64,000 nucleotides of DNA from Kwoniella bestiolae CBS 10118 (lineage: Eukaryota; Basidiomycota; Tremellomycetes; Tremellales; Cryptococcaceae). The notes beneath the pieces are model-generated. The model searched no databases. It was not told the DNA's origin and saw only the letters and a program-made list of their open reading frames with translations. A program made the position numbers and the translations under genes. The DNA is taken from contig NC_089244.1 in NCBI RefSeq assembly GCF_000512585.2, positions 1,612,001-1,676,000 on the forward strand. Reading direction: 5' to 3'. Below are positions 22,331-33,972 of the stretch, piece after piece; within the stretch, counting starts at the first letter, position 1; every line of letters begins with the position of its first letter.

Positions 22331-22388
22331 CTTCGAATTTGTTCGTTTGGTTCACAGGAGGTCGGCAGTTCGATCCTGCCCGGGATCA
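22293..22388 (+). tRNA. tRNA-Val (anticodon AAC) with a 22-base intron
   Basis: The sequence folds as a full cloverleaf: acceptor GGTCACG with CGGGATC, D stem ATGG/CCAT around AGTTGGTCA, anticodon stem CCTGT/ACAGG with loop CTAACAC (anticodon AAC at 22327-22329), variable region AGGTC, T stem GGCAG/CTGCC with loop TTCGATC, and discriminator A at 22388. An intron at about 22331-22352 lies one base 3' of the anticodon, the standard place for eukaryotic nuclear tRNA introns. Mature length is 74. A-box and B-box promoter motifs are intact, and a T7 run at 22392-22398 is a normal Pol III terminator. One pair in the acceptor stem (A5 with G68) is mismatched, so reduced function is possible. Confidence 0.9.
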
Positions 22389-22925
22389 TTCTTTTTTTGA
22401 GTCCCTCCGTATGCTCCCCCAACTTTCCTGCTTTCAAACGCTTCAATCGGAAGTGAAATCGAAGCAGAATTGAGCGAGATATGTCGATTTTAGTCAGATG
22501 GGAGGAAGTGCCACATTCGTGTTTTGGTGGGTGCGACGCGCGTGGAAGCCAAAGGAGGGTTGCGTTTTTGCCACATTCACTTTTTCAGCTTGGGATGAGT
22601 GCTGGACATCAAGTATGTATATCAGCGAGCAGTCACATTGCATACATGAAGTTCTGAAAATCACAGAGACGCTCTTCTCCTGTAAGCTCCACTTTGTGTA
22701 GGCGGATGACTATGGGTAGAGGGAGAATGAAAGAGCAACACCGCAAAGTAGACTAACAATGGTCAAACAGGAACGTATTTGTTTACCCCACTTAAGTTCC
22801 GCCAGATTCACTTCGGCTCATTGCCTCAAGCATTGAAATTCGGTATAATCACTCGTTGTTGATAGTTAATGAAACAGACGATTGATGGCAAAACACCTTA
22901 AAGACACATTCAACGATCAGGCATC
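22389..22925. other. Pol III terminator and LUC7 promoter region
   Basis: A T7 run at 22392-22398 ends the tRNA unit. The remaining 500 bases show only short frames and precede the LUC7 start; no clear TATA box. Confidence 0.45.
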
Positions 22926-25020
22926 ATGGGTCGTATGGCAGAAGCGCAGCGAAGGCTGCTCGAGGTGGGTCCTAGGTTGTGTATTGGAGATGTTCAATCG
23001 CTAATTCATGGATATCTGCTTCCTTTCCTGCCCCTTGTCATTGGGCTTCCTTCCCACTTGTTCAATATTATTCGGATCTTCATCTCACACCTTGCTACCT
23101 ATACCATCGCACGACCTACTTTATCATGCAACAAACTCAAATAGCAAATGATGGGTCCCGAGGCGATGGGTATCCAACCTATAAACGTCGATTGGTGGTC
23201 CGAGAAAGTCTGCCGGAACTTTTTGTTTGGAACATGTCCCCATATCTTATTCGGTAATACCGTGAGTCCATCTTCGTATCTACACCTGTATCTCCCTCAT
23301 AACAAATCAGACCATGCGGTCTACTTCATATGTTCACATGGTCATTCGTACTGATATCGTATTCTGGTCCTGGTAAATCAGAAAATGGACCTCGGACCAT
23401 GTCCCAAGATCCACTCTGACCGAATCCTCAAACAATTCCAAGAACACGCCACTGCCCAACCCCATGACCCGAGAGTAGCTGCGTTCAGGCAGGAGCATGA
23501 GAATAAGCTGTATGGATTTGTGGATGATATCGATAGGAGGATTAGGGCGAGTCAGAGGAAGTTGGAGAAGACACCTGAGGAGAATAGGAAGACTATTGAT
23601 TTGGTGGGTGAAGTCGTTGCAAGCGGGGCAAATGTCGTAGTACTGATGTTAATCTATCTTCTCTCCTCATCCTACCTTTCATGGCGTACATTGGTACTTT
23701 CGCAACGACCAAACATCCACATCACTACCAACTTCTTCCCCATTGTCTATCATTCTACACCCATACTCACCCTCACCTAACACAGATGAGAGAAATCGGT
23801 GAAATCGAACTATCCATCCAAGGCGGAACAGAGGAGATCGAAGCCCTAGGAGAAGCCGGTAAAGTCGAAGAGTCAATGGAGAAGCTCAGCGCGGTAGACG
23901 CGTTGAAACAGCTCAAAGCGGATAAGGAGAAGGAGCTGCAACACCTGAACGAAAATGCAGGAGCGAGTGGACATCAGAAGTTGAGGGTGTGTGAGACGTG
24001 CGGTGCGATGTTGTCAGTTTTGGACTCTGATAAGCGGTTGGCGGACCATTTCGGAGGTAAAGTGAGTGATTGTCTGGACTTGGTTTTGTTGTCAATGGTG
24101 TAGCGAGAAAGAGGGTTACACCCAGTAAAAACGAAGAGGTTGGATACAAAGTCCCTGATAAATATCAAACAAGGGAAAAGAGCACACGAAAATCGAAGGG
24201 AAAGGGTTGAGGGAAGGGGAATCGGTCATTGTAGCTTCGCATTTGCTGATCTTATTTGGCGCAAACAGCTACATCTAGGATACCACGAGCTCCGAAAGCT
24301 CCTCGGGATATTCGCCGAAGCACGAATGACAGGCAAACCATGGCCCATCGTCCCCCTCAAAGAAACCCCTCCATCCGAAGAGAATCCCAACCCTAATGGA
24401 GATGATACCTCTGCACCTGTACCAGAGAATGTCACTCCCATACCGCCCAGTGCGCCCTCTGGACCTCGTTCACTTGCCCCACCCGCCCCTTCGCATTTGC
24501 AGGATGACGCTCCTCATACACCTGTACATTCCAAGGTGCCCCCGGCGGATGAGATTCCAGTCGTAGGGCATGGAGATAAGGTGAAGAGGGAGGCGGGGGA
24601 GCTGGAAGATGATTTGAGAGAGAGGAGGGGAAGTAGGGATAGAGATGGGGAAAGAGAGAGGGAGAGGGAGAGGAGTCATAGAGATGATAGAGATAGGGAG
24701 AGGGACAGGTGAGTGGTGATGTTCCTCCATTCTTCGTCATCCCCAATATATGTCATGCAGTATTGGTCATTCTGCGAGTGATTTGAAAAAAGAAGTCAAG
24801 ACTGGTGCTGATTTTTTTGTTTTGTCATTGCAGGAGCAGCCGATACGATGATCGTGATAGGGAGAGGCACAGCGATAGACGAGATCGTGATCGTGAGAGA
24901 GAAAGGGACAGGGATAGAGATAGGTACAGAGAACGTGATGGAGAGAGCAGTCATAGGGATAGAGATAGGGATAGGAAGTATGATAGATCGAGATCACCTT
25001 CGAAGAGGAGGGTGCTTTAG
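22926..25020 (+). CDS. LUC7: LUC7-like U1 snRNP splicing factor
   Basis: U1 snRNP component that steadies 5' splice-site recognition in the nucleus. Six exons fit in phase: 22926-22964, 23145-23261, 23382-23603, 23786-24061, 24269-24708, 24834-25020 (426 residues). The conserved first zinc finger is visible in VCRNFLFGTCPHILFGNTK with MDLGPCPKIHSD following; the second in VCETCGAMLSVLDSDKRLAD followed by HFGGKLHLGYHELRKLL. A coiled-coil helix lies between the fingers. The C-terminus is a long Arg-Asp/Arg-Glu repeat ending SRSPSKRRVL, an RS-like tail as in human LUC7L. The start is either ATG 22926 or ATG 22935 (MAEAQRRLLE); the second matches the family better. Introns sit at short, regular intervals, typical of this genome. 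Confidence 0.95.
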
Positions 25021-25247
25021 TATGTGGTAGAAAAGCATGGTCGGGGCAGGTGCGAGATTTCGAATTCATTCAGCGGTAGTAAGCATCTAAGCAGCCAGTG
25101 TATGTGCATGAATGTATATCATTATATGATTGATCCATCTATTCGCTACAATGTATATGACCTCTAATCAAGCAATATCCGACCCCTAAACTAAATGATT
25201 TCGCAGTTCCCCATCCTATTTGACATCCGCAAGTCCCGCAATATGAT

Positions 25248-27895
25248 CTAGCTAGAACAACTACACTGGAAACCCAACATCTCCTTCTTACCCAACCCAC
25301 ATAATCGCCTATCTTCCTCGAACTCTGAGCCTTTCCCCACCCCTTCACCATAAGCTTCGAATGGTCTAGTGGACATCTACGTACGGAAAGATCAGCTTAC
25401 AATCCTTTGATGAGTGAATTGCTCATCATCTGAGATTATTATAGGTCAACTCACATCCAAAACCTTCGCTAACACCTTCCTAGCCTCCCTCACACCCATA
25501 TCAACCTCCCATTCCTCCGGCTCTTGCCCATCTTTAGCAGTCACATAAGGCCCAGTCAGAGCTTTCTCCATCTTCTCGATAGTCTCCTCCAACACCCATT
25601 GTCTCAATACGAATCTGGGATTGGAACTTTTCATCTCCCTTTCTCTTACTGCTTCCCACTCCCCTTGTGCTGAATAAGCTTGCTGCTCTTCCTCGCTAGC
25701 AGCTCTTGTAGCGTATACTTGGAACCATCTGTTAAATTCTTCTTCGGCGAGGTTCAGCTTCTCATCCGATATTGACGTGGTACTGTCTTGTATGAACTGT
25801 TCGATAAACTTCGATAGATATTCGGTATCGTCCGCTTGAGAAGGTTTGAAGAATGACAATCTCCTGAAGGAAGTGCTAAAATCAATCTTATGCCTTGAGA
25901 GCAAAGAGAGGTAGTCCGCGAAGATGTCGCCAGAATCGGATTCTTGGGAGGTCCTGAGACCGAATCGCTAATGCAAATATCAAGCTGTCAGCAATCGAGT
26001 ACTCGCACACAGACTCGGTAAGATGGATTATAGCTCACTCTGGCCCATCCTCTCTGCTCCTCTTCTCGCTCGATCTCCCGGAACCTCTCTTCAAACCCTT
26101 TCATCACCTCTTTACCCTTTTCTTCCCATTCTTTTCTAGTCTCCTTGCTCAACCCTTCGGAATATCCTTCAGGGGGCGAACCAGAGTGGATAGCTTCATA
26201 CCCTAGAATGGGTGATAAAGACGAGGCCAGCTTATCCAATGCAAACAGGACTCGAGACGGTTGATTCCGGTAGTTGTATAGACCTGATGGATCGGAGTGA
26301 TCTGAACGAGAAAGAAAGATCACTTTAGCAACTTGAAATTATGGAATGAACCAACGCGAAGCAGTGTCATGAAATGAAACAAATATACTCACTGCATATA
26401 TGTCTCTCATCGTAGACATCCATAAATGCATAGGGTCCAAAGTCGATCGTAACTCCCGTCAAGGATATATTATCAGTGTTGAGCACACCGTGCATCCAGC
26501 CGTAGACCTATCATACAAATCGAAGCATTCAGAATTCAGCCCATGCTAGCGAATATTTCGTAAGAAGCTTACCTGCCATTTCGCAACGGTCTCAGCATTG
26601 CGCTTGATCACCTCCTCCAACCATTCTTTCGTACTACTACCCTGCATCTGCATAATATCATTCTTGACCCACTCCGTCAACTTCCTCAATCCTTCCAAGT
26701 TCCCTTCCTCCTTATCCGGGTTCATGTCATTCTGGTCGTCGAGCCAACCTCTACCACCTATGAAGAACTGCCTCATCCCTTGATCTTCCTTCGAGGGGTT
26801 CAGAGCTTGGAAATGGCCTATACGGATGAACGAAGGGCTGACTCTGCATAATAACGAGGAAGGTTCGGGACCATGCTCACGAACGACGGGGATGTCGGGG
26901 AAAGGGGTGGTGAGGAGGGCAAGGGACCGAGTGGAGGGGATTTGAAGGGCTGCTACGGCTACATACGATCAAATGCAAGGTCTTCAGCTGAATCCGATCT
27001 TTTACGGGATGAACCGTTGACGAATGAACATTGTGGTTGATAAATAGATTCTTATAGGATAGAGCGACTGTAACTCACCCTCGCAACCCAGAAATTCCCT
27101 CACTCCACTCCTCAGCACCGCCAACCCATCAGCAGATCTCGAAAACGGCGTTCTTCCAGCACCCTTCAATTGCAACTCCTGCCTTCCGCCATCTTGACTC
27201 TCGGTCTCCAATATCGAGATGGCCCTCCCATCTCCCAGCTGGCCAGCCCAAGACCCAAACTGATGTCCGCAATATCTCGTTGACCAAGGTCCGTACTCCC
27301 CGCCTTGTCCCGGCTGTTCAGATTGCAGTACCTTCCTACCAGAGAGTATATCTATCAAGGCATTTCGGACCATCGCTGCGGGAGTTGCATCGGGAGAGGG
27401 GGATGCACCTCTGTTACATATCGTAGGTGCATCACCGACCGTCAAGTGAGGTAATGCATCTTTCAGCGTCGATGTGGATATTCCCAATAAGATGGGATTC
27501 GGCTTCATCCGATGATCCGAGCTGAACGTGTTTAGCCCATTACTTTCTTCCTCGGGATCGTGCGGTATACCTGTATGTTCGAGGTTGATCGGATCCCACC
27601 GTTTGAGAACATCTTCCACATTGACTTGCTGGCCCTTCTCCACATCTACGCCCATGGCCAGAGCCTCGGCTTTGGTGAGTCGAAGAGGCCATGCGGCCCA
27701 TAATGGGTTGACTCTTGACCATACTCCTTCGCCCGAGACGTCAAAGGTGGTCGCTCGTCGTTGAGATGATGGTTTGGGTTCTAGTGTTAATTGAGGTAAG
27801 GCATGTTGGAGAGTGGAGGAGGGGAGAGGTAGCCGGTGGATGGGAAGCTTTTGAGATGAAGATGACATTTTTCGAAGGGGGATAGTGAGCCGCAT
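25248..27895 (-). CDS. FMP40: Selenoprotein O homologue, protein AMPylase (SelO/YdiU family)
   Basis: Pseudokinase-fold enzyme that transfers AMP from ATP to protein hydroxyls, mitochondrial in eukaryotes and linked to redox control. Six exons fit: 27079-27895, 26573-26958, 26393-26507, 26039-26301, 25455-25967, 25248-25376, closing 740 codons. Signature blocks are present: YCGHQFGSWAGQLGDGRAIS, QELQLKGAGRTPFSRSADG, VLRSGVREFLGCEA across intron 1, RVSPSFIRIGHFQ, YGWMHGVLNTDN with DFGPYAFMDVY (metal-binding Asn and Asp), and NHSDPSGLYNYRNQP. The C-terminus reads LGFQCSCSS; animal selenoproteins of this family have U-S-S here, so this is the cysteine form. The N-terminus (MRLTIPLRKMSSSSQK) is basic and Ser-rich, consistent with mitochondrial import; a second Met at 27868 is an alternative start. 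The promoter is shared with DOHH. Confidence 0.95.
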
Positions 27896-28249
27896 GAGCG
27901 AGGAGGAAAGAGTTGGTCACCTTGAGCGATGGTAAAGGTGATCTGAATGAGAAGGGTAATATACGATGCTGGTAAGTTGTATGGTGCAAGTTTAAAAGTT
28001 GGTCTTTCGAAAACCATTCACCGTTGATATGACGACGTTGAGATGAGTGGCGAATAAATGTTCGATGTGGGGCACCATTCTGTAAATTTGATTCCGCTCC
28101 TTCCTCGGCCGGTTCCACACTCAGATTTTTCAGATGAACATGAAAACAAAAATTGAGAAAGATCTTATCAGATTACATTTGCACTCTCCTCAAGATAACT
28201 CCTTACACCCCTACTAGTAGGTTCATCGTGCCGGCCCTCATCCATCAGC
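27896..28249. promoter_or_regulatory. Shared divergent promoter of SelO and DOHH
   Basis: 354 bases between the two start codons, no frame of its own and no TATA box on either side, as usual for constitutive divergent genes. No specific binding site recognised. Confidence 0.5.
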
Positions 28250-29910
28250 ATGTCCGTCCAAGTATCTCCCGAGCAGCTCTCAACCCTCAAAGCCACTTTA
28301 CTCAACACCTCCGGATCGACCCCTTTACATGAGAGATTCAGATCATTGTTCATGTTAAAGGCTGTAGGTGGAGATGAGGTCGTCGATATAATCGCAGAGG
28401 GTATGTTGCTTCTCCTCGCAATTCTCTCTACCCAAGTAGCACACATACCTTGCTGTCTTCCCTGTACTGCACTGCGCTGCAATACTGATATCTCCTCCTA
28501 TAGGCCTCAAAGACCCCTCCCCACTGTTGAAACACGAACTAGCCTACGTCCTCGGCCAACTATCCAACCCTCGTGCTCTCCCCATACTCAACGATGTCCT
28601 GATCAACCCCTCAGGTTCACACTGTTCGATGGTACGACACGAAGCTGCCGAAGCGTTGGGTGCATTGAGCTCAACGGATAGTATACCTGTGCTGGAGAGG
28701 TATTTGAACGATCCCTCGAGGGAGGTTAGAGAGACCTGTGAGATTGCTGTGGAGAAGATACGGTTTGATAATTCCGAGGAAGGGAAGGCGAGGAAGTTGA
28801 AGTGAGTGAACTGGTCTCTAATGAGTATCTGCAAGTAGGCGAATGGACTGTATTTGGGCACTTACTCAGTCAAGCCGACATCCTTTATGTCTTACACACT
28901 CACATCTCGTGCTTATTGCCTATTGCTATCGTATAGCCCCGACTTCCCCACAATCGACCCAGCACCTTCAGCCACACCCCTCGGAGACATATCCATCCCC
29001 TCACTCCGAAACGACCTACTCAACACATCGTTACCCCTCTTCGAGCGATATCGAGCGATGTTCGCCTTGAGGGATTTCGGCTCATCAAGTAAAGAGGCTG
29101 TCGAGGCTTTGGCGGATGGGTTCGCGGATGGATCAGCTCTGTTCAGGTGGGTCGCTTTCTTCGCCAGGATCTGGGACGTTTTCTTCTTTCACTTGTTTCC
29201 CTTTTGAGCAGCAGTGTAGATCATAAGTCGTAGGATTGATGGGAGGGATACGAGTTAAAGTAGATGGGATGATAATTTAGCTAACTTCCATTTAATAATT
29301 CGCAGACACGAAGTAGCCTACATCTTCGGACAACTCTCCTCGCCATACTCCATCCCTTCCCTACTTTCGAGGCTGAGGGACCCAAAGGAAGATGATATGG
29401 TGCGACATGAAGCTGCCGAGGCGTTGGGTGGGATCGCATCGGACGGTGTAGAGGTGGGTTTTGTTCCTTACAGTATTAAACACCAATTTAAGCAGGAACT
29501 CCAGATGCGACGAGATGAGGTGTAATGATTGAAGGACCATTGGCTGATACTTTCATTTCCATGCAGGGCGAGGACCAATCAAACTTACCTACAGACCAAC
29601 AACTACCCTCCGGCGGGGTGTTAGCAGTATTGAGAGAATGGGCGGTCAAAGCAGATGCGCCGGTAGTAGTTAGGGAGAGTTGTCAAGTCGCCATTGACAT
29701 GTGGGAGGTGAGTCACATCTGTTTGAAGCGCATACGTGCTTTGCGAAACAATGCTGATTGGTTGTGTTTGCTTTATGATAGTACGAAAACTCGACAGACC
29801 AATTCAACCCTATCGATTCTCTCACATCCTCTTCCTCAGCTGCCAAATCCAATACGACGGGAATGGAGAGATCAGCTCACGCCGCCGTATCAGCCATGGC
29901 AGCTGCTTAA
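28250..29910 (+). CDS. LIA1: Deoxyhypusine hydroxylase
   Basis: Completes hypusine on translation factor eIF5A by hydroxylating deoxyhypusine, using a di-iron centre. Six exons fit: 28250-28400, 28504-28801, 28937-29146, 29306-29453, 29567-29707, 29782-29910, closing 358 residues, a little longer than the usual 300-340. Two halves of HEAT-like repeats are seen, each with two His-Glu iron ligands: KHELAYVLGQ and MVRHEAAEALGA in the first half, RHEVAYIFGQL and MVRHEAAEALGG in the second. The family ending AIDMWEYENSDQF is seen as DMWEYENSTDQF, followed by a Ser/Ala-rich tail. The gene is divergent from SelO and convergent with PLAA (200 bases between stops). Confidence 0.96.
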
Positions 29911-30110
29911 TCACCTCGATCCTCAGATCGATGACACTGTATATTACCTTGCATCGCTTGCTATTGCGGCACGTCATATACCCTAGATTCACTTCCGCTC
30001 ATGTATGCACATACATATCCTTTTTCCATCGATGCATATATCTTTTGAACTTGTATAGTCATCTATGCTCAACAAGCAGGTCTGTTCCCCCATACAGAAC
30101 CCCTATGCAC

Positions 30111-33100
30111 TTATACTCCCAATCCTTCAATCTCCTTGGCAAGGTCTTTCAACCTCTTCTCACCCTTCTCATTGGCCAATTTTGAAATCGTTGATTTGGC
30201 ATTACTGATTTCGCCTACTTTGAGACTTCCAGCCAACGGCGAGACGAGCTGTTTTTCCATATGCAATAGTGAGCGATAGTTTTCCATTCGATATTATCCT
30301 GTGTGAATCGTGGATCCGCGAAAGATGAGAGAGGAACTCACGAGATTGCCCAAAGCTACTGAAGCTCTGTAGATGGTTTCTAAATCTTCCTTTTCGTTCG
30401 ATAAGATCTATACCGATACATCACGCGTCAATAATACTTTCCTTTTGAGTTTGCACGTCGCAGGAGAAGCGACTCACGTAAATGATTAAATCCAATAACT
30501 TCTCAGTATGTTGAACAGGGAAGTTCCCACCAACAGCCACGATGGAGTAACTACACAACCGTATCAGCTGCCATTCCGTCATCGCGAGCGTGACGTGATC
30601 GGATAGCTGTAAAACTCACTTCAACGCAATAGTAGCCACCACGACCTTCCTATTCCCCCAGCTATTCCACTCCAATCCTCTCAGAACACTCGATATACTC
30701 TCAACGGTCTGAGGCTGAGAGATCGTTTGTCTTCCATTTGCGGTCACAAAGAGATTTGCCAATCCTCTCAAAGAGAGCAACGTGTTCGTCTCTCTGGTCT
30801 TTCCAGGCGACCAAGGTGTGTCCAGTGCACAAGCTTTGATGAGAGCGTCGGGAGCGGAGGGGGAAGAACCGAAGAGGGGCGAGAGGGCTGCTAGGCATCT
30901 CGAAAGATCGATCACTAGTTCGGAGGAAGGGTCAGCATACCCCCTCGCACCGGCATCAAGCTTATTCTATAAGGTGGGAAAATTGGGAAAAAAGCCTGTC
31001 ACTCACAAGGGAATCGTTTATCCTCTGGCCATTTTCCTACTAAACCCAGAAACACCTCGGGGTCATAACGTTCTTTCGAATCTCTAGTTTCAGGACTAGG
31101 CAACGAGACAGTCGGTGAAGAGAGTAAAGCGTATATCTCATTGAGAGTTTTCTCTTCCTCATCCGAAATGGCCATATCGGACTATACATATTAACATCTC
31201 AAGTCAGCTATTTGTCCGACAGTATCACCCAGTCTGTAACAATAGCTCACACTTGTCGCTTTGATCTCATCGTTCAACTGTGCTATCTTAGCTTTGGCTG
31301 CATTGACATTCATCTGTTTGAATGAGAGATACGTTTTCACAGGTAAGATGCCGTTCGATCGTTGAGGTTGGGAGGGAGGTGCAGGAGAGGAAGAGTATGC
31401 TCCAGAGCCTGTGAATTTGGAAATATATCAGCTTCAGTTGGTGGCTCCAGGTGCATTGGTGACCAACAATCCAATCAAATTTCATTCAGAGGTTGATGAA
31501 GTGCATCAAACTCACCAGTAAAAGGATCCCCACCACCGTAACTTGATCCCGCATTCGCAGAAGTAGCACCAGTATACCTCGAACCGCCAGTAAACGGGTC
31601 GACATACTCGTTTCCTCCACCACTCCCTTGACCTAATGTCACACCAGCAGTATTCTTCTGAATGAACTCTACCACCTGTTCACAATAAGTAGAAGGCAGT
31701 TCATGCTTGTTCAAGAACCTCTGAGCGGCTATCCAGGGGTTTTCTGCGAGACCTCCATGTATCAGTTTCTACTCGCTTCGCCCATACGGTTATGCGAGAA
31801 GACATACCAGCAACATTATAAGGTAATTTCAGAGGCGGCATCCCTTCGCTAACATCCACATCGAAAACGTAATCGTACTCTTGTCCTTCATAAAGCTGCT
31901 TTCTACCTTGTCCTATAGCATCTACCACCTGTCCGATCTGCTGCCATGTCGAGGTGGGTTGCGACCACTATAGACAGTTGATGTCAGCTTCTCAATTCCT
32001 GGATACGGATTCTGCTTCAGGACAGCTCACTTGATATGCTTCGACAACCCCGTTATTCTTGATCATGATCACCTGTCCATCTTTCTTACCTGCTCAGGAT
32101 CTGTCAGCTATGACTTGCTTTAAGACGCCATTTCAGCTTACCCTCTCGTCCAAGAGCCTCGATCCCTGGTAAGTCAGACTGCTTGACATCTCCGACCTGC
32201 GACCTGCAGCAGCACTTATCAGCTTTTAATGCGGTCACAGTCGGACTTCATAGCTCACTTGTCCAGCTGTCTACCACCAACTTCCTTGTCCCACTCTGCC
32301 CTTTCTTCCGCAGTAGCCATCAACCTTTCCTCCTTCGTGAAGAGCCGTATAGTCGAGTCAGAAGATGATGAAGCGATATAGGGTGATGAAAGACCTGATG
32401 GAACGATGGCAGATGACCAAAGGGAGTTTGAGGTGTGCGGTATGGTTTGGACGAGCTCGGTTTCTGCGGTGAACCAAAGTAAGAAGATGCTCTGTATCTT
32501 TCCTAGAGGCAAACGAATAGCTGATGGTGCGGAACAAATGATAAGGTAGTACAACAACTCACCAGACCATACTCGCAAAGTACCATCCTCTCCTGAACTG
32601 ATCGCACCCGAGCCATCAGGGAAAGCACTAATGGAGTACACGAAGGAGGTGTGACCTGATAGTGTCGTCTTCGGGGACGGCTGATCAAACGAGTAGATGT
32701 TGATATTTCTACAGTAGGTCATATCGTCAGCTGAATTCCTTTCGAAGTGTGCTCGAGGAGGTAGCTGACCCGTCATTGGCACAAGACCAGAATCCTGAAC
32801 CATCGGGCTTCAAACTCAACCCTCTCACTGGCTCGCTGTGACCAGTATAGGTCTGAAGGGGCGTTGATCTACCTGACGCAATATCGAGAGAATGAAGGAT
32901 GATCTTCTTGTCGGCAGAAGCTAGATGAAACGTAAGCTGAAGTCAAGCATACATTAGGTAGCTTACCAGTCAACAGCCTATCCTCTCCTACGAATTTGAC
33001 TGCCCATATAGCCTGATCGTGAGATTGGACAGTCAAGACTTTCTTAAAATCTTTCCATACTATCACTGACCTGCACTTGACATCAACTTCGTACCATTTT

Positions 33101-33637
33101 AGTCGGTATAGAATGCAAGCTACTGATATTATGATACTCACTTGTCCCAACTTCCAGTAGCTATCAATCCACCTTTACTAGTATCCAAACAACACAGATT
33201 CTGACGATGTTCCACCAAAGTATGTTGAGGTTCTTCAAGCGGACCGTCAACGGGAGGAGGAGCAGTATCACCGGAAGGGAGGATATAAGATGACAGAACA
33301 CCGGATTGTGAACCCAGTAAGAGGTATGCTGTGTCATACACAAGCGAAATCAGCTGGACCCCTTGAAGATTGGGAGGGGATCAGCTAAACATGCGAACTT
33401 ACCTTGCCCATTCCATCTGGTCAAGCCTACACAGCTCACAAACCTCTTCTCTGGTCCTTCGACTCTCAATTTCACATCCCATTCTTTCGATTTACTCGAT
33501 GGACCCCATACGATCGCTGAGCCGTCTCTTGAAGCGGAGAGCAGGAGAGGTATCTCGGGTGAAGGTGCACATAGGTTCCGCACGTCGGCTGCGTGACCGT
33601 GGAGGGTGAATGCTAGCTGATATGGAGGGGATGACAT
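30111..33637 (-). CDS. DOA1: PLAA/Doa1 ubiquitin receptor (WD40-PFU-PUL)
   Basis: Cdc48/p97 cofactor that binds ubiquitin and maintains ubiquitin pools, acting in ERAD, endosomal sorting and ribophagy. About ten introns split the gene. The N-terminal WD40 propeller starts FTLHGHAADVRNLCAPSPEI and runs through LIATGSWDK, SVIVWKDFKKVLT, GHSEPVRGLSL and GAISSGEDGTLRVWS. The PFU ubiquitin-binding domain follows (QLYEGQEYDYVFDVDVSEG, LPYNVAENPWIAAQRFL). A Gly/Ser-rich linker with repeated DPFTG motifs leads to the PUL armadillo-type domain that binds Cdc48, including ANLFVTANGRQTI, LEWNSWGNRKVVVATIALN and a C-terminal stop at 30111. Start ATG 33637 (MSSPPYQLAF). Domain order and length agree with yeast Doa1, S. 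pombe Lub1 and human PLAA. Confidence 0.95.
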
Positions 33638-33972
33638 TGTGTCTTGATGTTTTGGTACTGTCTGGAAGGAGATGAGAGAGGATGATAGAAACGTTGCTTT
33701 TGATTTTATAGGTGGGTGGATGATTTCAGCTGGTTGCGTCAGCGATGCATGTACTCGAATGAATTGCGGGGATCACCGATTAACCGGACAAAAGTGGGGT
33801 AATTCCATATCACGTGACCTGCATCATCACCATGTCCAGTATGTCGTCAGCGTAGAAGTAGGTCCAAGCTGAGAGAGTATATATGAGTATGGGATCAACC
33901 TTGTTCTTTCCTTCTTTTATATTCAACATTCAAGACAACTAGACCAGATAGACCGAGAAGAACAGAATTATA
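33638..33972. promoter_or_regulatory. Shared divergent promoter of two p97 cofactor genes
   Basis: 335 bases between the ATGs of PLAA and the UBX gene. A perfect CACGTG palindrome lies at 33811-33816 near the centre; basic helix-loop-helix or bZIP factors bind such sites. CT-rich sequence precedes the UBX start. Confidence 0.55.

Noticed and set aside
24601..25015. GA/AGAG-rich repeat tract
   Set aside because: Explained as codons of the Arg-Asp/Arg-Glu tail of LUC7, not an independent repeat or array.
27741..28118. 125-codon minus-strand frame upstream of SelO
   Set aside because: Overlaps SelO exon 1 in another frame and the shared promoter; shadow.
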